Assembly (NCBI GenBank): GCA_030715195.1
Contig: JAUYVI010000003.1
Coordinates: 26,913-90,912, forward strand
Direction: 5' to 3'
Source of the DNA: Dongia sedimenti
GTDB taxonomy: Bacteria; Pseudomonadota; Alphaproteobacteria; Dongiales; Dongiaceae
DNA: 64,000 bases
This document shows, piece after piece, positions 7,924 through 17,800 of this stretch. The translations under genes were made by a program, and so were the position numbers. Each line of letters begins with the position of its first letter. Position 1 is the first letter of the stretch. Under the pieces are notes generated by a model. It saw only the letters and a list, made by a program, of their open reading frames with translations. It did not search any database and was not told where the DNA came from.

Positions 7924-10900
7924 TCAACTTGCCGCCACACCGGCGCCACGGTCGCGCTCTTTCTGGCGCCACTTCTCCAGGAAGGCGGTCGCCTCGGCAG
8001 CCGGCAGGGGCTTGCTGAAGACGTAGCCTTGCACGAACTCGACGCCCATGTCGCGCAGCGCGGTGACTTGATTCTGCTCCTCGACGCCTTCGGCGACGAC
8101 GTCGCGCTCCAGCACCTTCGCCATGCTGGCGATGACGCGGACGATCTCGAAGCCTTCGCGGCTATCGGCCATGCGGACGATGAAGGAGCGGTCGATCTTC
8201 AACGTGTTGAAGGGGAAGCGATGCAGGTGCGAGAGCGATGAATAGCCGGTGCCGAAATCGTCGATCGAGACCTTGCAGCCGATCGCCATGATCCGCTTCA
8301 AGAGATCGACCGTGCGCTCCGGATTGTCCATGACCAGGCTCTCGGTCACTTCCAGCTTGAGAGAACCGGGCGGAATCTCGGTGATGCGGAGCGCGTTCTC
8401 GATATCGTCGAGCAGCCCTTCGGCGGCGAACTGGCGGCCGGAGACGTTGACCGCGACCTGGGGCGGCATGCCGCCGCCGGGCGGGGTCCAGGCCGCGATC
8501 TGGCGCGCCGCTTCCAGGATGCAACGCCGGCCGATCTCGACGATGAGGCCGGTATCCTCGGCCAGCGGAATGAAATCGATCGGCGAGACCAGGCCGCGGG
8601 TCGGGTGGCGCCAGCGGAGCAGCGCCTCGTAGCCGTGCATGCGATCGTTCTGGATGTCGATGATCGGCTGATAGAACAGCTCGAGCTCGCCGCCCTTGGC
8701 GATGGCGCGGCGGAGATCGGCCTCGAGGTCGAAGCGCTTGACCGCGGTCGCGTGCATCGCCGGCTCGAACGGCTCGGCCTTGTTGCGCCCGGTGGTCTTC
8801 GCCTTGTAGAGCGCTAGATTGGCGTCGCGCAGCAGCTCGTCGCCGCTCTCGCCGGCGGATTGCGAAGCGAACACGTAGCCGATGCTGGCGCTCATCTCGA
8901 ACTCGCGGCCCTCGATCGAGATCGGCTCGGCCATGACCTGATAGAGCGCGCCGAGCAACTGCTCCAGCTGGCCTCGGACGTCGCCGGCGGCGAAGCGCAG
9001 AACGGCGAACTCATCCTCGCCGAGATGGGCGAGGGTGTCGTCGGGGCGCAGGGCCGGCTCGAGATTGCGGGCGAGCGAGATCAGCACCTGATCGCCGACC
9101 GCTTGGCCCAGCGTCTCGTTGATGTTGCGGAAGTGGTCGAGATCGAGGATCAGCACGATCACGTCGCTCTCGCTGCCGGGCTGCCAGAGCTGGGCCGCCT
9201 GGTTGATGCGGTCGATCAGCAGCGCGCGGTTGGGCAGGCCGGTGAGGCGGCTGTGGAAGGCGTCGAACAGCAGCTGCCGCTCGGCCAGCTTGCGGTCGGT
9301 GATGTCGGTCATCGAGCCGGCGAAGCGATAGGGCTTGCCGACCTTGTCGACCACCGCGAGACCGCGCGCCTGCATCCACCGATCGCTCTGATCGGCGTGG
9401 CGCATGCGGAATTCCTGCTCGAAATGCGCCGACTGGCCGGCGAGATGCGCGTCGAGCGCGGCGCGCAAGGTGGTCACGTCGTCGGCATGGGTGCGGTTGA
9501 ACCAGTCTTCGGGAAGGCCGCGCGCTTCCTCGGCGGCGATGCCCAGCATCTGATGCCAGCGCGGCGAGGTGTAGAAGCGGCTGGTGATGAGGTCCCAGTC
9601 CCAGAGGCCGTCATTGGCGCCGCGGGCGGCCAGCGCGTAGCGCTCCTCACTGATGCGGAGGTTCTTTTCCGCGGCACGCCGCTGCTGTTCCTCGCGCACG
9701 ATCCGCAGCACGGTCATGGCGATGAAGTTGAGCAGGATGGCGATAGCCGGATAGACGAAGTTCAGCCGGATGCCGCCGGGGAACAGAGCCAGCTGACCGA
9801 CGCCCCACCACATTGCGACCAGCAGGATCGAGGTCGCAATTCCGCCGTTGCCGGGCAGGCGGATGGTGAACGCGGCCGCCAGAAGACCGAGCACGACGAG
9901 CGCGATCCGATTGATCAGCTCGGCGTAGTCCGGCTCGATCAGGGCCGGGCCTTCGAGGATGCGCTGCGTAATGGTGGCGTGACGCTCGACGCCGGGAATA
10001 TTGAGATCGAAGGAGGATTTGAAGAGATCCTGCACGGCGGTGAGCGTGACGCCGATGAAGACGATCTTGTCCGCGAAGGTGCCCGGCGCGAACTTGCCTT
10101 CGACCACGTCGAGCATCGAATAGGTGGGGAAGGTCTGGCGCGGGCCGTAGTAGTTCACCAGGCTCTTTGCCTGGGAATCGATCGGCACGCTGCGGTCGCC
10201 GACGCGAATGCTGCCGCTGCTCAGCCGATCGCCGAGATTGAGCTCAATATCCAGCGGCGAAACATCCAGATACGCAGCCGCGGCGGCGAGCGATAGCGGC
10301 GGATAGGTCTCGCCGTCGAACTGGCGCGCAAAGGTTTCGGAGCGCGGCGCGGTGTCGATATCCTTCTGCACATTGACGAAGCCGCCGGCGCGTGCCGCTT
10401 CACCGAGCTGGTCGACCGGCGGCAGCACGCCGATCTCGTGCGGCCCGACGTCATTGCTCCCGTCCGGCCGCGGGTTGATCTTGCCATAGGCCCAATCCTC
10501 GACGAACGGCGGCGCGCCGCCGCCGCGCACTTCGGCATCGCCGTCATCGAGCGCGAACCCGATCACCACGTTGCCGGCGTTCTTCATCGATTGCGCCATG
10601 GCATCGTCAGGGCCCGGCGCATCGAGGACGGCCCGCAGGTCCTTGGCCGGTCCGGAATCCGGGGGAAGCGACTGCAGGATCGCCGTCAGTCTGGTCCGGA
10701 CATCGTCGGGAAGGGCCAGCTCGGCCTGCGGAAAGATCACGTCGAAGGCGATCACCTTGGCGCCGTCGGCTTTCAGGCGGTCGATGGCGGTCGCGAAGTA
10801 GCGATGCGAAAAGGGCCAGCGGCCAAGCGCCGCTGCGGTCTTTTCGTCGGCGGCGACGATCACGGTTTCCGGGCCGGGCTTCTCGACCCCGCGGATTTCC

Positions 10901-11049
10901 CGGAAGCGGATGTCGTAATTCTCGCCCTCGAGCCGCTCGACCAGGGCCGGTCGGATGAAGATCATGGTCAGGATCACGAGCAAGGTGACGGCTAATGCGG
11001 TGGCAACTGCCGTCCAGCGTTTCCCGATTGTGCCGCCGATCCCCGTCAT
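7924..11049 (-). CDS. CHASE2 - PAS - GGDEF - EAL c-di-GMP signalling protein
   Basis: A membrane sensor of about 1041 aa. Order of domains: N-terminal membrane span, periplasmic CHASE2 sensor (about residues 35-350), three membrane spans (ending near LNFIAMTVLRIV), a PAS domain (SEERYALAARGANDGLWDWD), a GGDEF domain and an EAL domain. The cyclase signature reads GEDEF instead of GGDEF, so cyclase activity is doubtful; the EAL part keeps YEALLRW, the ELxVTES-type strand and DDFGTGYSSL and is probably an active c-di-GMP phosphodiesterase. The start is uncertain: ATG at 11049 gives a compact N-terminus before the first span, while a TTG at 11163 would add 38 polar residues. It is convergent with rbsK. 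Confidence 0.88.
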   Translation of the reverse strand: MTGIGGTIGKRWTAVATALAVTLLVILTMIFIRPALVERLEGENYDIRFREIRGVEKPGPETVIVAADEKTAAALGRWPFSHRYFATAIDRLKADGAKVIAFDVIFPQAELALPDDVRTRLTAILQSLPPDSGPAKDLRAVLDAPGPDDAMAQSMKNAGNVVIGFALDDGDAEVRGGGAPPFVEDWAYGKINPRPDGSNDVGPHEIGVLPPVDQLGEAARAGGFVNVQKDIDTAPRSETFARQFDGETYPPLSLAAAAAYLDVSPLDIELNLGDRLSSGSIRVGDRSVPIDSQAKSLVNYYGPRQTFPTYSMLDVVEGKFAPGTFADKIVFIGVTLTAVQDLFKSSFDLNIPGVERHATITQRILEGPALIEPDYAELINRIALVVLGLLAAAFTIRLPGNGGIATSILLVAMWWGVGQLALFPGGIRLNFVYPAIAILLNFIAMTVLRIVREEQQRRAAEKNLRISEERYALAARGANDGLWDWDLITSRFYTSPRWHQMLGIAAEEARGLPEDWFNRTHADDVTTLRAALDAHLAGQSAHFEQEFRMRHADQSDRWMQARGLAVVDKVGKPYRFAGSMTDITDRKLAERQLLFDAFHSRLTGLPNRALLIDRINQAAQLWQPGSESDVIVLILDLDHFRNINETLGQAVGDQVLISLARNLEPALRPDDTLAHLGEDEFAVLRFAAGDVRGQLEQLLGALYQVMAEPISIEGREFEMSASIGYVFASQSAGESGDELLRDANLALYKAKTTGRNKAEPFEPAMHATAVKRFDLEADLRRAIAKGGELELFYQPIIDIQNDRMHGYEALLRWRHPTRGLVSPIDFIPLAEDTGLIVEIGRRCILEAARQIAAWTPPGGGMPPQVAVNVSGRQFAAEGLLDDIENALRITEIPPGSLKLEVTESLVMDNPERTVDLLKRIMAIGCKVSIDDFGTGYSSLSHLHRFPFNTLKIDRSFIVRMADSREGFEIVRVIASMAKVLERDVVAEGVEEQNQVTALRDMGVEFVQGYVFSKPLPAAEATAFLEKWRQKERDRGAGVAAS

Positions 11050-11379
11050 CCCCGACCCAGTTTCCGGTCTGCTCCCTGGCTCGGCTTGCGCCGATTCCCC
11101 ATCTTCGCCGGAACTATAGTCGGTGAGCGGCCGTTTGTCGTCCGACGGCGCGGCGCGGCCCAAGCCCCATGGGATGCCCTTCAGAGCGCCGAGCCCGTCC
11201 GGAAGGCGCGTCGCTAAAGTCTTGAAATTGTAAGCGAGCCGGACAGAATTTTACGCCGGTCAAACAACCCGGTGCGATCTTTGGCCGAATGCCGAGCTTT
11301 CGCTTAACATTTAATTAGAGTTCTGCAGGCATTTTATGTACATGTTACATACTGGCTGGGTGATGTGAGGGATGGGTTG
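11050..11379. other. Intergenic control region between divergent genes
   Basis: About 330 nt without a confident gene, shorter if the upstream TTG start of the EAL protein is used. It is AT-richer than its surroundings from about 11220. It holds an imperfect CtrA-like sequence (TTAA-N7-TTAG, 11304-11318) and a 17-bp palindrome at 11335-11351. Promoters for both flanking genes must lie here; I cannot place -35/-10 boxes with confidence. Confidence 0.5.
11335..11351. promoter_or_regulatory. Palindrome TATGTA-N5-TACATA, candidate operator
   Basis: Perfect 6-bp inverted arms separated by CATGT, ending 28 nt before the ATG of the small acidic protein. Its size and position fit a binding site for a dimeric helix-turn-helix or RHH regulator acting near the promoter or on the 5' leader. 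No regulator can be assigned from sequence alone. Confidence 0.35.
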
Positions 11380-11709
11380 ATGGACGGGAAACACGAGGTC
11401 CCGGCCTTGACCGGGGACACAGATCTGGAGTTTGAGGGTCAGGACCAGGAGTTGGACCTGACGGTCAAGCTTGCGCTCTCCGATCTGCTGCCGGACGCAA
11501 ACGGCGAGATTGTCGTCATGAATGAAGGCGACGATCCGCAGGTGAGCATCGAGACCGACCTGAAGGTGCTGGATGCCGGGGTTTCGCCGGCCCATACGAC
11601 TGCCGGCGGCATCGAGGTCGGCGGCATGCAGTTCTGGGTCTTCGAGGACGGCACGCGGCTCTATTATTCGCCGGGCCTCTCGATCTCCGTGGACCCGGAC
11701 GCACTCTAG
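11380..11709 (+). CDS. Small acidic protein of unknown function
   Basis: About 109 aa, strongly acidic, no signal peptide and no cysteine. The ATG at 11380 is preferred over GTG at 11365 because GAGGGA lies 7 nt upstream. The pattern (LALSDLLPDANGEIVV, then a GGIEVGGMQFWVFEDGTRLYY segment) resembles by eye the beta-rich module that precedes the secretion signal of large type I-secreted adhesins, which often contain an L-x-LSD-h-L element, a D/G-rich strand and a G-x-x-Y/F-x-V-Y-T/E-x-G-x-x-L repeat. That comparison is an inference. The gene stands alone, and a type I secretion system begins 3.2 kb downstream. Confidence 0.6.
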   Translation: MDGKHEVPALTGDTDLEFEGQDQELDLTVKLALSDLLPDANGEIVVMNEGDDPQVSIETDLKVLDAGVSPAHTTAGGIEVGGMQFWVFEDGTRLYYSPGLSISVDPDAL

Positions 11710-11765
11710 CGTTTCCTTTGCCTTCGGCGAGACGCTTCAGGCGCGCGCGATTGCGCTTGCCCAAC

Positions 11766-12122
11766 TCACGGCAAGAGGCCGCCTTCATCATCCGTGGGCC
11801 CGCTCAGAGCATCCGCAATCGGGCTCAGTGACGACCGTAACCTCTTGCGGCGCATCAATTTATCCTGGGCCGCCGGCGGGAAGTCGGTGAGCACAACCAG
11901 ATTCTTGCCGATCAGGATATCGGTCAAATCCTCGAAGACTCGGATCATTTCCAAATCCGACTTCAGCAGCTCGCCGCGGCGCTGGGAGCGCCGTTCCCCG
12001 ATCGGCTCCAGGAACCCGGTTACGTCCGGGTGATCCAGCGGAAGATATTGAAGATCTTCGGAATCTTGCTCCCGATGCAGGGAGGTGATGCGGCCTGCGG
12101 CGTCGCGTTTCACGAAAGGCAT
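11766..12122 (-). CDS. Conserved small protein, often annotated as tryptophan synthase subunit beta-like
   Basis: About 118 aa. The start at 12122 gives the family-typical N-terminus MPFVKRDAAGRI; the longer frame to 12194 adds residues with no resemblance. The middle (SDLEMIRVFEDLTDILIGK) and the PPAAQDKLMRRKRLR stretch match a widespread proteobacterial family carrying the misleading name tryptophan synthase beta-like; it lacks any PLP-enzyme motif. Function is unknown. It is convergent with the acidic orphan (56 nt apart) and divergent from the RHH-PAS gene. Confidence 0.7.
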   Translation of the reverse strand: MPFVKRDAAGRITSLHREQDSEDLQYLPLDHPDVTGFLEPIGERRSQRRGELLKSDLEMIRVFEDLTDILIGKNLVVLTDFPPAAQDKLMRRKRLRSSLSPIADALSGPTDDEGGLLP

Positions 12123-12300
12123 TGTGTTCCCCCGGCCGCTTCCTGACGGCAAAAGTTGTGTGAGTCTCCTGGAGGGTATATTAACCACTTCCACATTGTG
12201 CTAAACAGCGTTTTCGCACACGCTTGTGCGCTGGCCGTCAGAGACGATCGGAGGGCCGATCGGGGGTGGGGCCGGAATTCAGAATGGGAGCTGCTCGGCC

Positions 12301-12957
12301 TTGTCGGACGCGACCGCTCAACGTACGTCTTCGATAAAGCTCGCTTCGATCCCGGACCCGCGGCTGATTCATCGTGTGGTCCAGTTCAAGGGGCGACGCT
12401 ATTCGCTCAAGCTCGACTACAGCTCTTGGAACGCTCTAGAGCAGGCGGCCGCGCGGCGCAACATGCGCCTCAACCAGCTGGTCGATGAGCTGGCGGTCGC
12501 GACCAATCACGAAGGCAATTTCTCGGCGACCGTGCGCGCGCAGTGCCTGGCCGAGCTGAAGACCCAGATCGAGGAACTCGAGGGCAAGGTCCGGCTGCAG
12601 CAGATGTCGGGCGAGGGCATCTCGGCCGCGCTGATCGCCGATGCGTCGCCGGCGCCGTGCTTCGTGGTCGATGGGCGGAACACGGTGCAGAAGGCCAACG
12701 GTCCGGCGCAGAAATGGCTCGGCCTTGCCGAATCGGCCTTGGTGGGACGTCCGGTCGACCAGTATTTCCAAGTGAAATCGACCCAGACGCTCAGCCAGAT
12801 CGTCGAGCAGTTCGGCCAGGGCAAGTATCAGGTCTTCCCGGCGCGTATCGTCTGCCTCCGGCCCGGCCGGCTGATCATGGCGAAGGCGACCATCTGCCCG
12901 ATCTTGCGGCGCTCGGAAAACGATCTCATCTACGTCATCATGATCGACGTCGGCTGA
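12301..12957 (+). CDS. Ribbon-helix-helix + PAS domain regulator
   Basis: About 218 aa. After a short leader comes an RHH_4-type DNA-binding region (HRVVQFKGRRYSLKLDYSSW to RLNQLVDELA, about residues 24-65), a helical linker (LAELKTQIEELEGKVRLQQM), and a PAS domain (DASPAPCFVVDGRNTVQKAN onward) to the end. This would be a DNA-binding protein with a small-ligand, redox or protein-interaction sensor. The start is chosen at TTG 12301 because GGGAG precedes it by 10 nt; a GTG at 12226 is in frame but has no ribosome site. It lies 76 nt before the methyltransferase gene and on the same strand as the secretion system, so it is the obvious local regulator candidate. Confidence 0.65.
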   Translation: MSDATAQRTSSIKLASIPDPRLIHRVVQFKGRRYSLKLDYSSWNALEQAAARRNMRLNQLVDELAVATNHEGNFSATVRAQCLAELKTQIEELEGKVRLQQMSGEGISAALIADASPAPCFVVDGRNTVQKANGPAQKWLGLAESALVGRPVDQYFQVKSTQTLSQIVEQFGQGKYQVFPARIVCLRPGRLIMAKATICPILRRSENDLIYVIMIDVG

Positions 12958-13033
12958 TCCCTGCGGGCGATCGCATTGAACCGCGACGCACAGGGTGCCG
13001 GCAAATCTTGGCAGCACCGCGAGGGGGGAGCGC

Positions 13034-14599
13034 ATGAGCGCCGGAGCCGGCTGGTCGCAGGGCTACGTCACCGATGTCAGCTACACCAACAGTTTCTTTC
13101 GTGAGCTGTCGCCGGCCTGGTTGAACCACGTCGCCATGTCGAGCGGCGCGCATCCGCGCCTGCTAGACGAAGGGTTCAACCACATCGATCTCGGCTGCGG
13201 GCTGGGGCAATCGTCGAACGTGCTCGCCGCCAGCTTCCCGCGGGGCAACTTCTTCGGCGTCGATTTCAATCCCGCCCATATCGATACCGCTCAGCATCTG
13301 GCCAAGCAGCTCGGCATCGGCAACGTGCGGTTCATCGAGCGGGCCTTCGAGGAATTGCTTGAAGTCGACCTTCCGGATTTCGATTTCATCACCCTGCATG
13401 GGATCTATTCCTGGATCGGCGATGACACGCGCAAAGCCGTGCAGCGCTTCGTCTATAAGAAGCTGAAGCCCGGCGGCATCCTCTACAACAGCTATAACTG
13501 CCTGCCCGGATGGACCAACGACGCGCCGATCCGCCGCCTGCTGATGGAATTCGGCCAGACCCATCACGGCGACAGCGCATTGCGCGTTGAAAAGGCCGCC
13601 AAGGATGCCGAGGAAATGGCCGGGCTGAAGCTGGGTTACTTCCGCGCCAATCCCACGGCCGCGGACCAGGTGGGAAAGCTGACCAAGCGCGCGACCAACT
13701 ATCTTGCGCACGAATATCTCAATGCCAGCTGGACGACGTTCTATTCGATGGACGTCGCCGACGAGATGGCGGCGGCCAAGCTCACCTATCTCGGCTCGGC
13801 CACGCTGATGGACAACCACCTGGAATTGATGCTGACCGACCCGGCGGTGGCCTATTGCAAGAAGCAGCCGACCGAGCGGCTGCGGCAAATGGCGCAGGAT
13901 TTCCTGGTCGGACAGCGTTTCCGCCGCGACGTTTTCGTGCGCGGCCATCCGCACCTGTCGCGCAGCGAGACCTCGCGCTATCTGAAGAATGCCTGCTTTG
14001 CGTTGCCGGGTACGGTCGAGGATTTCGCCGACAAGGCCAAGGTGCCGCGGGGCGAGATCAGCTTCGACCAGAAGTCGGCGCAGGCGATCAAGGAAGCACT
14101 GTCGAAAGGTTCCTTGTCGCTCGAGCAGATCATGGAGACCACCGGATCCAAGGGAAGTGCCCAGGAGCTCGAACGCACCCTGTTGTTGATGACGGCGGTC
14201 GGCAAGCTGGTTCCGGTCGGCTCCGCTTTCCAACCGGAGGCCATGCCGGAAAAGTTCGAGCGGTTGACCATCGTGGACAGCACCAATTGCAAGCTGGCTG
14301 AGCTGGGGCGACAGTCGATCGGCCGTCAATATCTGGTGGCGCCTGCGACGGGCAGCGGTCTCGCGATCGATGCGCTCGATGTCGTCGCGCTGGCCTTGCT
14401 GGAGGAGGGCGTCCCGGTGCCAAGGCTCGCGGCTGCCGTCGGCGAGGAAATGAAGCGCCGCGGCGTTCGGGTCAACAAGGACGGTGCGCCGATCACCGAC
14501 GAACAGGAAGCCCAGGAGAAGACCAACGAGATCGTCGGCCGCTTTCTCAGCCGGACGGTGCCGGTCCTGATGCGCTACGGCGTGGTGAGGGCCGCGTAG
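13034..14599 (+). CDS. Class I SAM-dependent methyltransferase with PKMT-type regulatory domain
   Basis: 521 aa. The N-terminal half is a Rossmann methyltransferase with motif I IDLGCGLGQS at residues 51-60, the acidic residue after strand 2 (FFGVDFN) and a later DFDFITLHGI motif. The C-terminal half (from about residue 210) looks like the methyltransferase regulatory domain shared with rickettsial protein lysine methyltransferases PKMT1/2, which modify the outer-membrane adhesin OmpB; that homology is from general resemblance. ATG 13034 follows GGGGGGAG at 5 nt; the upstream frame is ignored. It sits 299 nt before a type I secretion operon, so surface or secreted proteins are reasonable substrates, but this is inference. 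Confidence 0.8.
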   Translation: MSAGAGWSQGYVTDVSYTNSFFRELSPAWLNHVAMSSGAHPRLLDEGFNHIDLGCGLGQSSNVLAASFPRGNFFGVDFNPAHIDTAQHLAKQLGIGNVRFIERAFEELLEVDLPDFDFITLHGIYSWIGDDTRKAVQRFVYKKLKPGGILYNSYNCLPGWTNDAPIRRLLMEFGQTHHGDSALRVEKAAKDAEEMAGLKLGYFRANPTAADQVGKLTKRATNYLAHEYLNASWTTFYSMDVADEMAAAKLTYLGSATLMDNHLELMLTDPAVAYCKKQPTERLRQMAQDFLVGQRFRRDVFVRGHPHLSRSETSRYLKNACFALPGTVEDFADKAKVPRGEISFDQKSAQAIKEALSKGSLSLEQIMETTGSKGSAQELERTLLLMTAVGKLVPVGSAFQPEAMPEKFERLTIVDSTNCKLAELGRQSIGRQYLVAPATGSGLAIDALDVVALALLEEGVPVPRLAAAVGEEMKRRGVRVNKDGAPITDEQEAQEKTNEIVGRFLSRTVPVLMRYGVVRAA

Positions 14600-14898
14600 C
14601 ATCGGGGCGGGGCGCGGGGCGAGCATGACGGCGGGGCGGCGCGCGCGCTGTCACGCTGCATAAACGAGCCAACCAGCATAATCATATCGCTGGTGATGTG
14701 CGGCCGGTCACGAACCGCCTCACTCGGCCGGACGACCCTCGAGAGAACCCGGCGGCAAAAGCATTCAGGCACACCGAAATGTGTCGGATGTCATTTGTTA
14801 ATCATTTGCCAAGGGTTTATACAGTTAATGCTTTATCTTGCGAGGGATAAGCTGATCGGTTGGGGTTTCGCCGGTCCGTGGGAAAAGAGACAGGGTTC
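14600..14898. other. Leader region upstream of the type I secretion operon
   Basis: 299 nt without a credible gene. The distal half (from about 14770) is AT-rich with TTAATCATTTG and GTTTATACAGTTAATG stretches and probably holds the promoter of the secretion operon; no box can be fixed with confidence. A run of CCTC/GGAG-type hairpins is not present, so read-through from the methyltransferase gene is possible. Confidence 0.4.
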
Positions 14899-17800
14899 AT
14901 GGGATTCAAATTCGGCAGCCGCCTCGATCCGAAAGCGGCTTCGGCGAAAGGAACGGAGGAGTCCGTCGCCGTTGAAGACACGCCGTTAAACCGGCTGCGC
15001 GCCGGACTTGGACTGCAGCCGGCCGCGCCGACACTGTCCGCTTCGGCGGCAGTGGAAGCGAAGCGGGTCGAGCCGAAGATCTCGCGTCCCAATGAATCGC
15101 CCTCAGTGCAAGCTCAAAGCCCTGCCGTTGCCGCAAGCAATGCCAAGCCGGTCGAAGCGAAGCGCGCCGAATTGAAGGCGCCGGAGGCGCCGGAAGTGAA
15201 GCGGGCTGAGGTGAAGCCCGCCCCGGAATTGAAAGCCCCCGCACCGAAGGCGCCTGAGCCGATGGTGGCAGTACCGAAAGCCCCAGAGCCGAGAGTCGCC
15301 GAGCCGAAGGCCGCCGAGAGAGTCGTCGAGCCGACAGTGCCTGAACCAAAGGCCGTGGAACCGAAGCCGGCCCCTACGATCACGACGCCGCCGCGGCCCG
15401 TGCCGCCGCGGCCCATGGCCACCCAAGCGGAACCAGCTCCGGCTGCGAATAGCGTCTATCCGCCCTCGGCGGAAAGGACTATGGATGCACCCGGTCGGGG
15501 CGCGGGCAACAACGATCCGCAGCAGACAAGTATGAGTTCATCTTCATCGGAAGCGATCAAGGGCGGTCCCGGCATCCGCGGCACCGCTGAATCGACTTCG
15601 GCCGGGACCGCGAGCGAAGCGCCGGCAGTGACGCGCGCGGCTGCGCCCGCGTCGGCACAATCGACGCCGACCGCTGGGGCGACCAGGCCGAGCGGCGCTC
15701 CGCAGAACGCCTCGGTCTCTCAGAATGCGCCGACGGCGCCGAACGCGCCCCAGGGTGGAACGCCGCCCGTCGGGGCGACCAGGCCGAGCGGCGCTCCGCA
15801 GAACGCCTCGGTCTCTCAGAATGCGCCGACGGCGCCGAACGCATCCCAGGGTGGAACGCCACCCGCCGGTGTTCCGCCGCGGGCCGCCGCCGGAGCAACC
15901 CCACCGCTGCATGCAGCCGAGCTCGTCCGCACCGAGACTCCGTCGGTGCCCATCGAATACTCCGGACCGACCACACGCGACGATCCGCTGCTCGCCTGCC
16001 TCGTGATCATGACCCGAATTTTCGGTTCGCCGAAATCGCCCGCCGCCTTGGCGGCCGGCCTGCCGATCGGGGATGAGGGCATGACGCCGGACCTGTTCCT
16101 GCGCGCGGCCGATCGTGCCACCCTTTCCGCGTCCCAGATCCGGCGCAAGCTGGACCAGGTCGACAAGATGAGCCTGCCGGCGGTGCTGCTGCTGAAGAAC
16201 CGCAAGGCCTGTGTCCTGCTGGCACCGCCGCGCGCCGGCATGGCGGAGGTCGCGACGCCGGACAATCTCGATGGCAGCCATTCCTATCCGCTGGCCGAGC
16301 TGGAAGCGGTCTATACCGGCGTGCAGATCGTGGTGCGGCCGAAGATCCGCCTCGACACCCGTTCCGCCGACCTCACCGAGGCGAAGCCGCGCAACTGGTT
16401 CTGGACCAATGTCGCGAAGTTCATGCCGGTCTATGGCGAGGTCGTCGTCGCGGCGTTGCTGATCAACATCTTCACCATCGCCACGTCGATCTTCTCGATG
16501 CAGGTCTATGACCGCGTCGTGCCGAACAAGGCTGAATCGACGATGTGGTACCTGGCGATCGGTGCGATCGCCATCTTCGCCTTCGACTTCATGCTGCGGA
16601 CCCTGCGCGCCTACTTCCTGGACAAGGCTGGCAAGGCGCTCGACCGCAAGGTTTCGTCGTCGCTGTTCGAACACGTCCTGTCGATCCGGATGTCGTCGGG
16701 ACCGCAATCGGCGGGCGCTTTTGCGTCCAACATCCAATCCTACGAGACGTTGCGCGACTTCTTCACCTCGGCGACGCTTTCGGCGTTGATCGACCTGCCC
16801 TTCGTGCTGATCTTCCTGGTCATCATCTACATCATCGCCGGCGCGGTCGCGATCGTGCCCGCACTGCTGGTGCCGGCGGTGATCCTGGTCAGCATCGCGG
16901 TCCAGGGGCCGATGCAGAAGGCGGTCGAGCGCTCCTATCGCGAGATGGCGCAGAAGCACGCCATGCTGGTCGAGACCATCAACGGCCTCGACACGATCAA
17001 GACCGCCTCGGCCGAAGGCCAGATGCAGCGCGATTGGGACGGCTATGTGGCGGCGTCTTCCTCCTCGGCCATGACCTCGCGGCTGTGGTCGACCATCGCC
17101 ATCAACTTCGTCATCATGGCCTCCAACCTCGCCTTCGTCGGCGTGCTGATGGTGGGTTGCTACGAGATCTTCACCCATGACCCGACCAGCCCTTATCCGG
17201 CGCTGACCACCGGCGCCATGGTGGCGGCCTCGATGCTGACCAGCCGCGCCATGGCGCCGCTGGGCCAGATCGCCGGGCTGATCGTGCGCTTCCACCAGTC
17301 CTGGACCTCGTTGAAGGGGCTCAACCGCCTGATGGAGCTCCCCGTGGAGCGGCCGCAGGGCAAGGTGTTCCTGCGCCGTCCGCGGATCGACGGCGCGATC
17401 GAGTTCCGCAACGTCATGTTCAAATATCCGAACGCGCAGACTCCGGCGCTCGACGGCGTTTCCTTCCGCATCGCGCCGGGCGAGCGGGTCGGCATCGTCG
17501 GCCGCATCGGCTCCGGCAAGACCACCATCGAGCGCCTGGTCATGGCCCTGTTCGAGCCGACCGACGGCGCAGTGCTGGTGGACGGCACCGACATCCGCCA
17601 GCTCGATCCGACCGATCTGCGCCAATCGATCGGCTGCGTGTTGCAGGACCCGCATCTCTTCTTCGGCTCGGTGAAGGACAACATCACGCTGGGCGCGCCC
17701 TACGTGGACGAGGAATCCTTCCTCCGGGCGGCGACGCTGGCCGGCGTCGATCAGTTCGTGCGCCAGCACCCGCTGGGCTACGACATGCCCTGCGGCGAGA

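Noticed and set aside
8860..10296. 478-codon open frame on the plus strand
   Set aside because: Opposite the CHASE2-GGDEF-EAL gene; composition unlike a protein and no ribosome site.
11304..11318. CtrA-binding site TTAA-N7-TTAG
   Set aside because: One mismatch to the consensus in an AT-rich stretch and no second site; kept only as a remark in the intergenic entry.
11766..12122. Reading the small conserved protein as tryptophan synthase
   Set aside because: The label is used in databases for this family, but the 118-aa protein has no PLP-binding lysine motif and is far too short.
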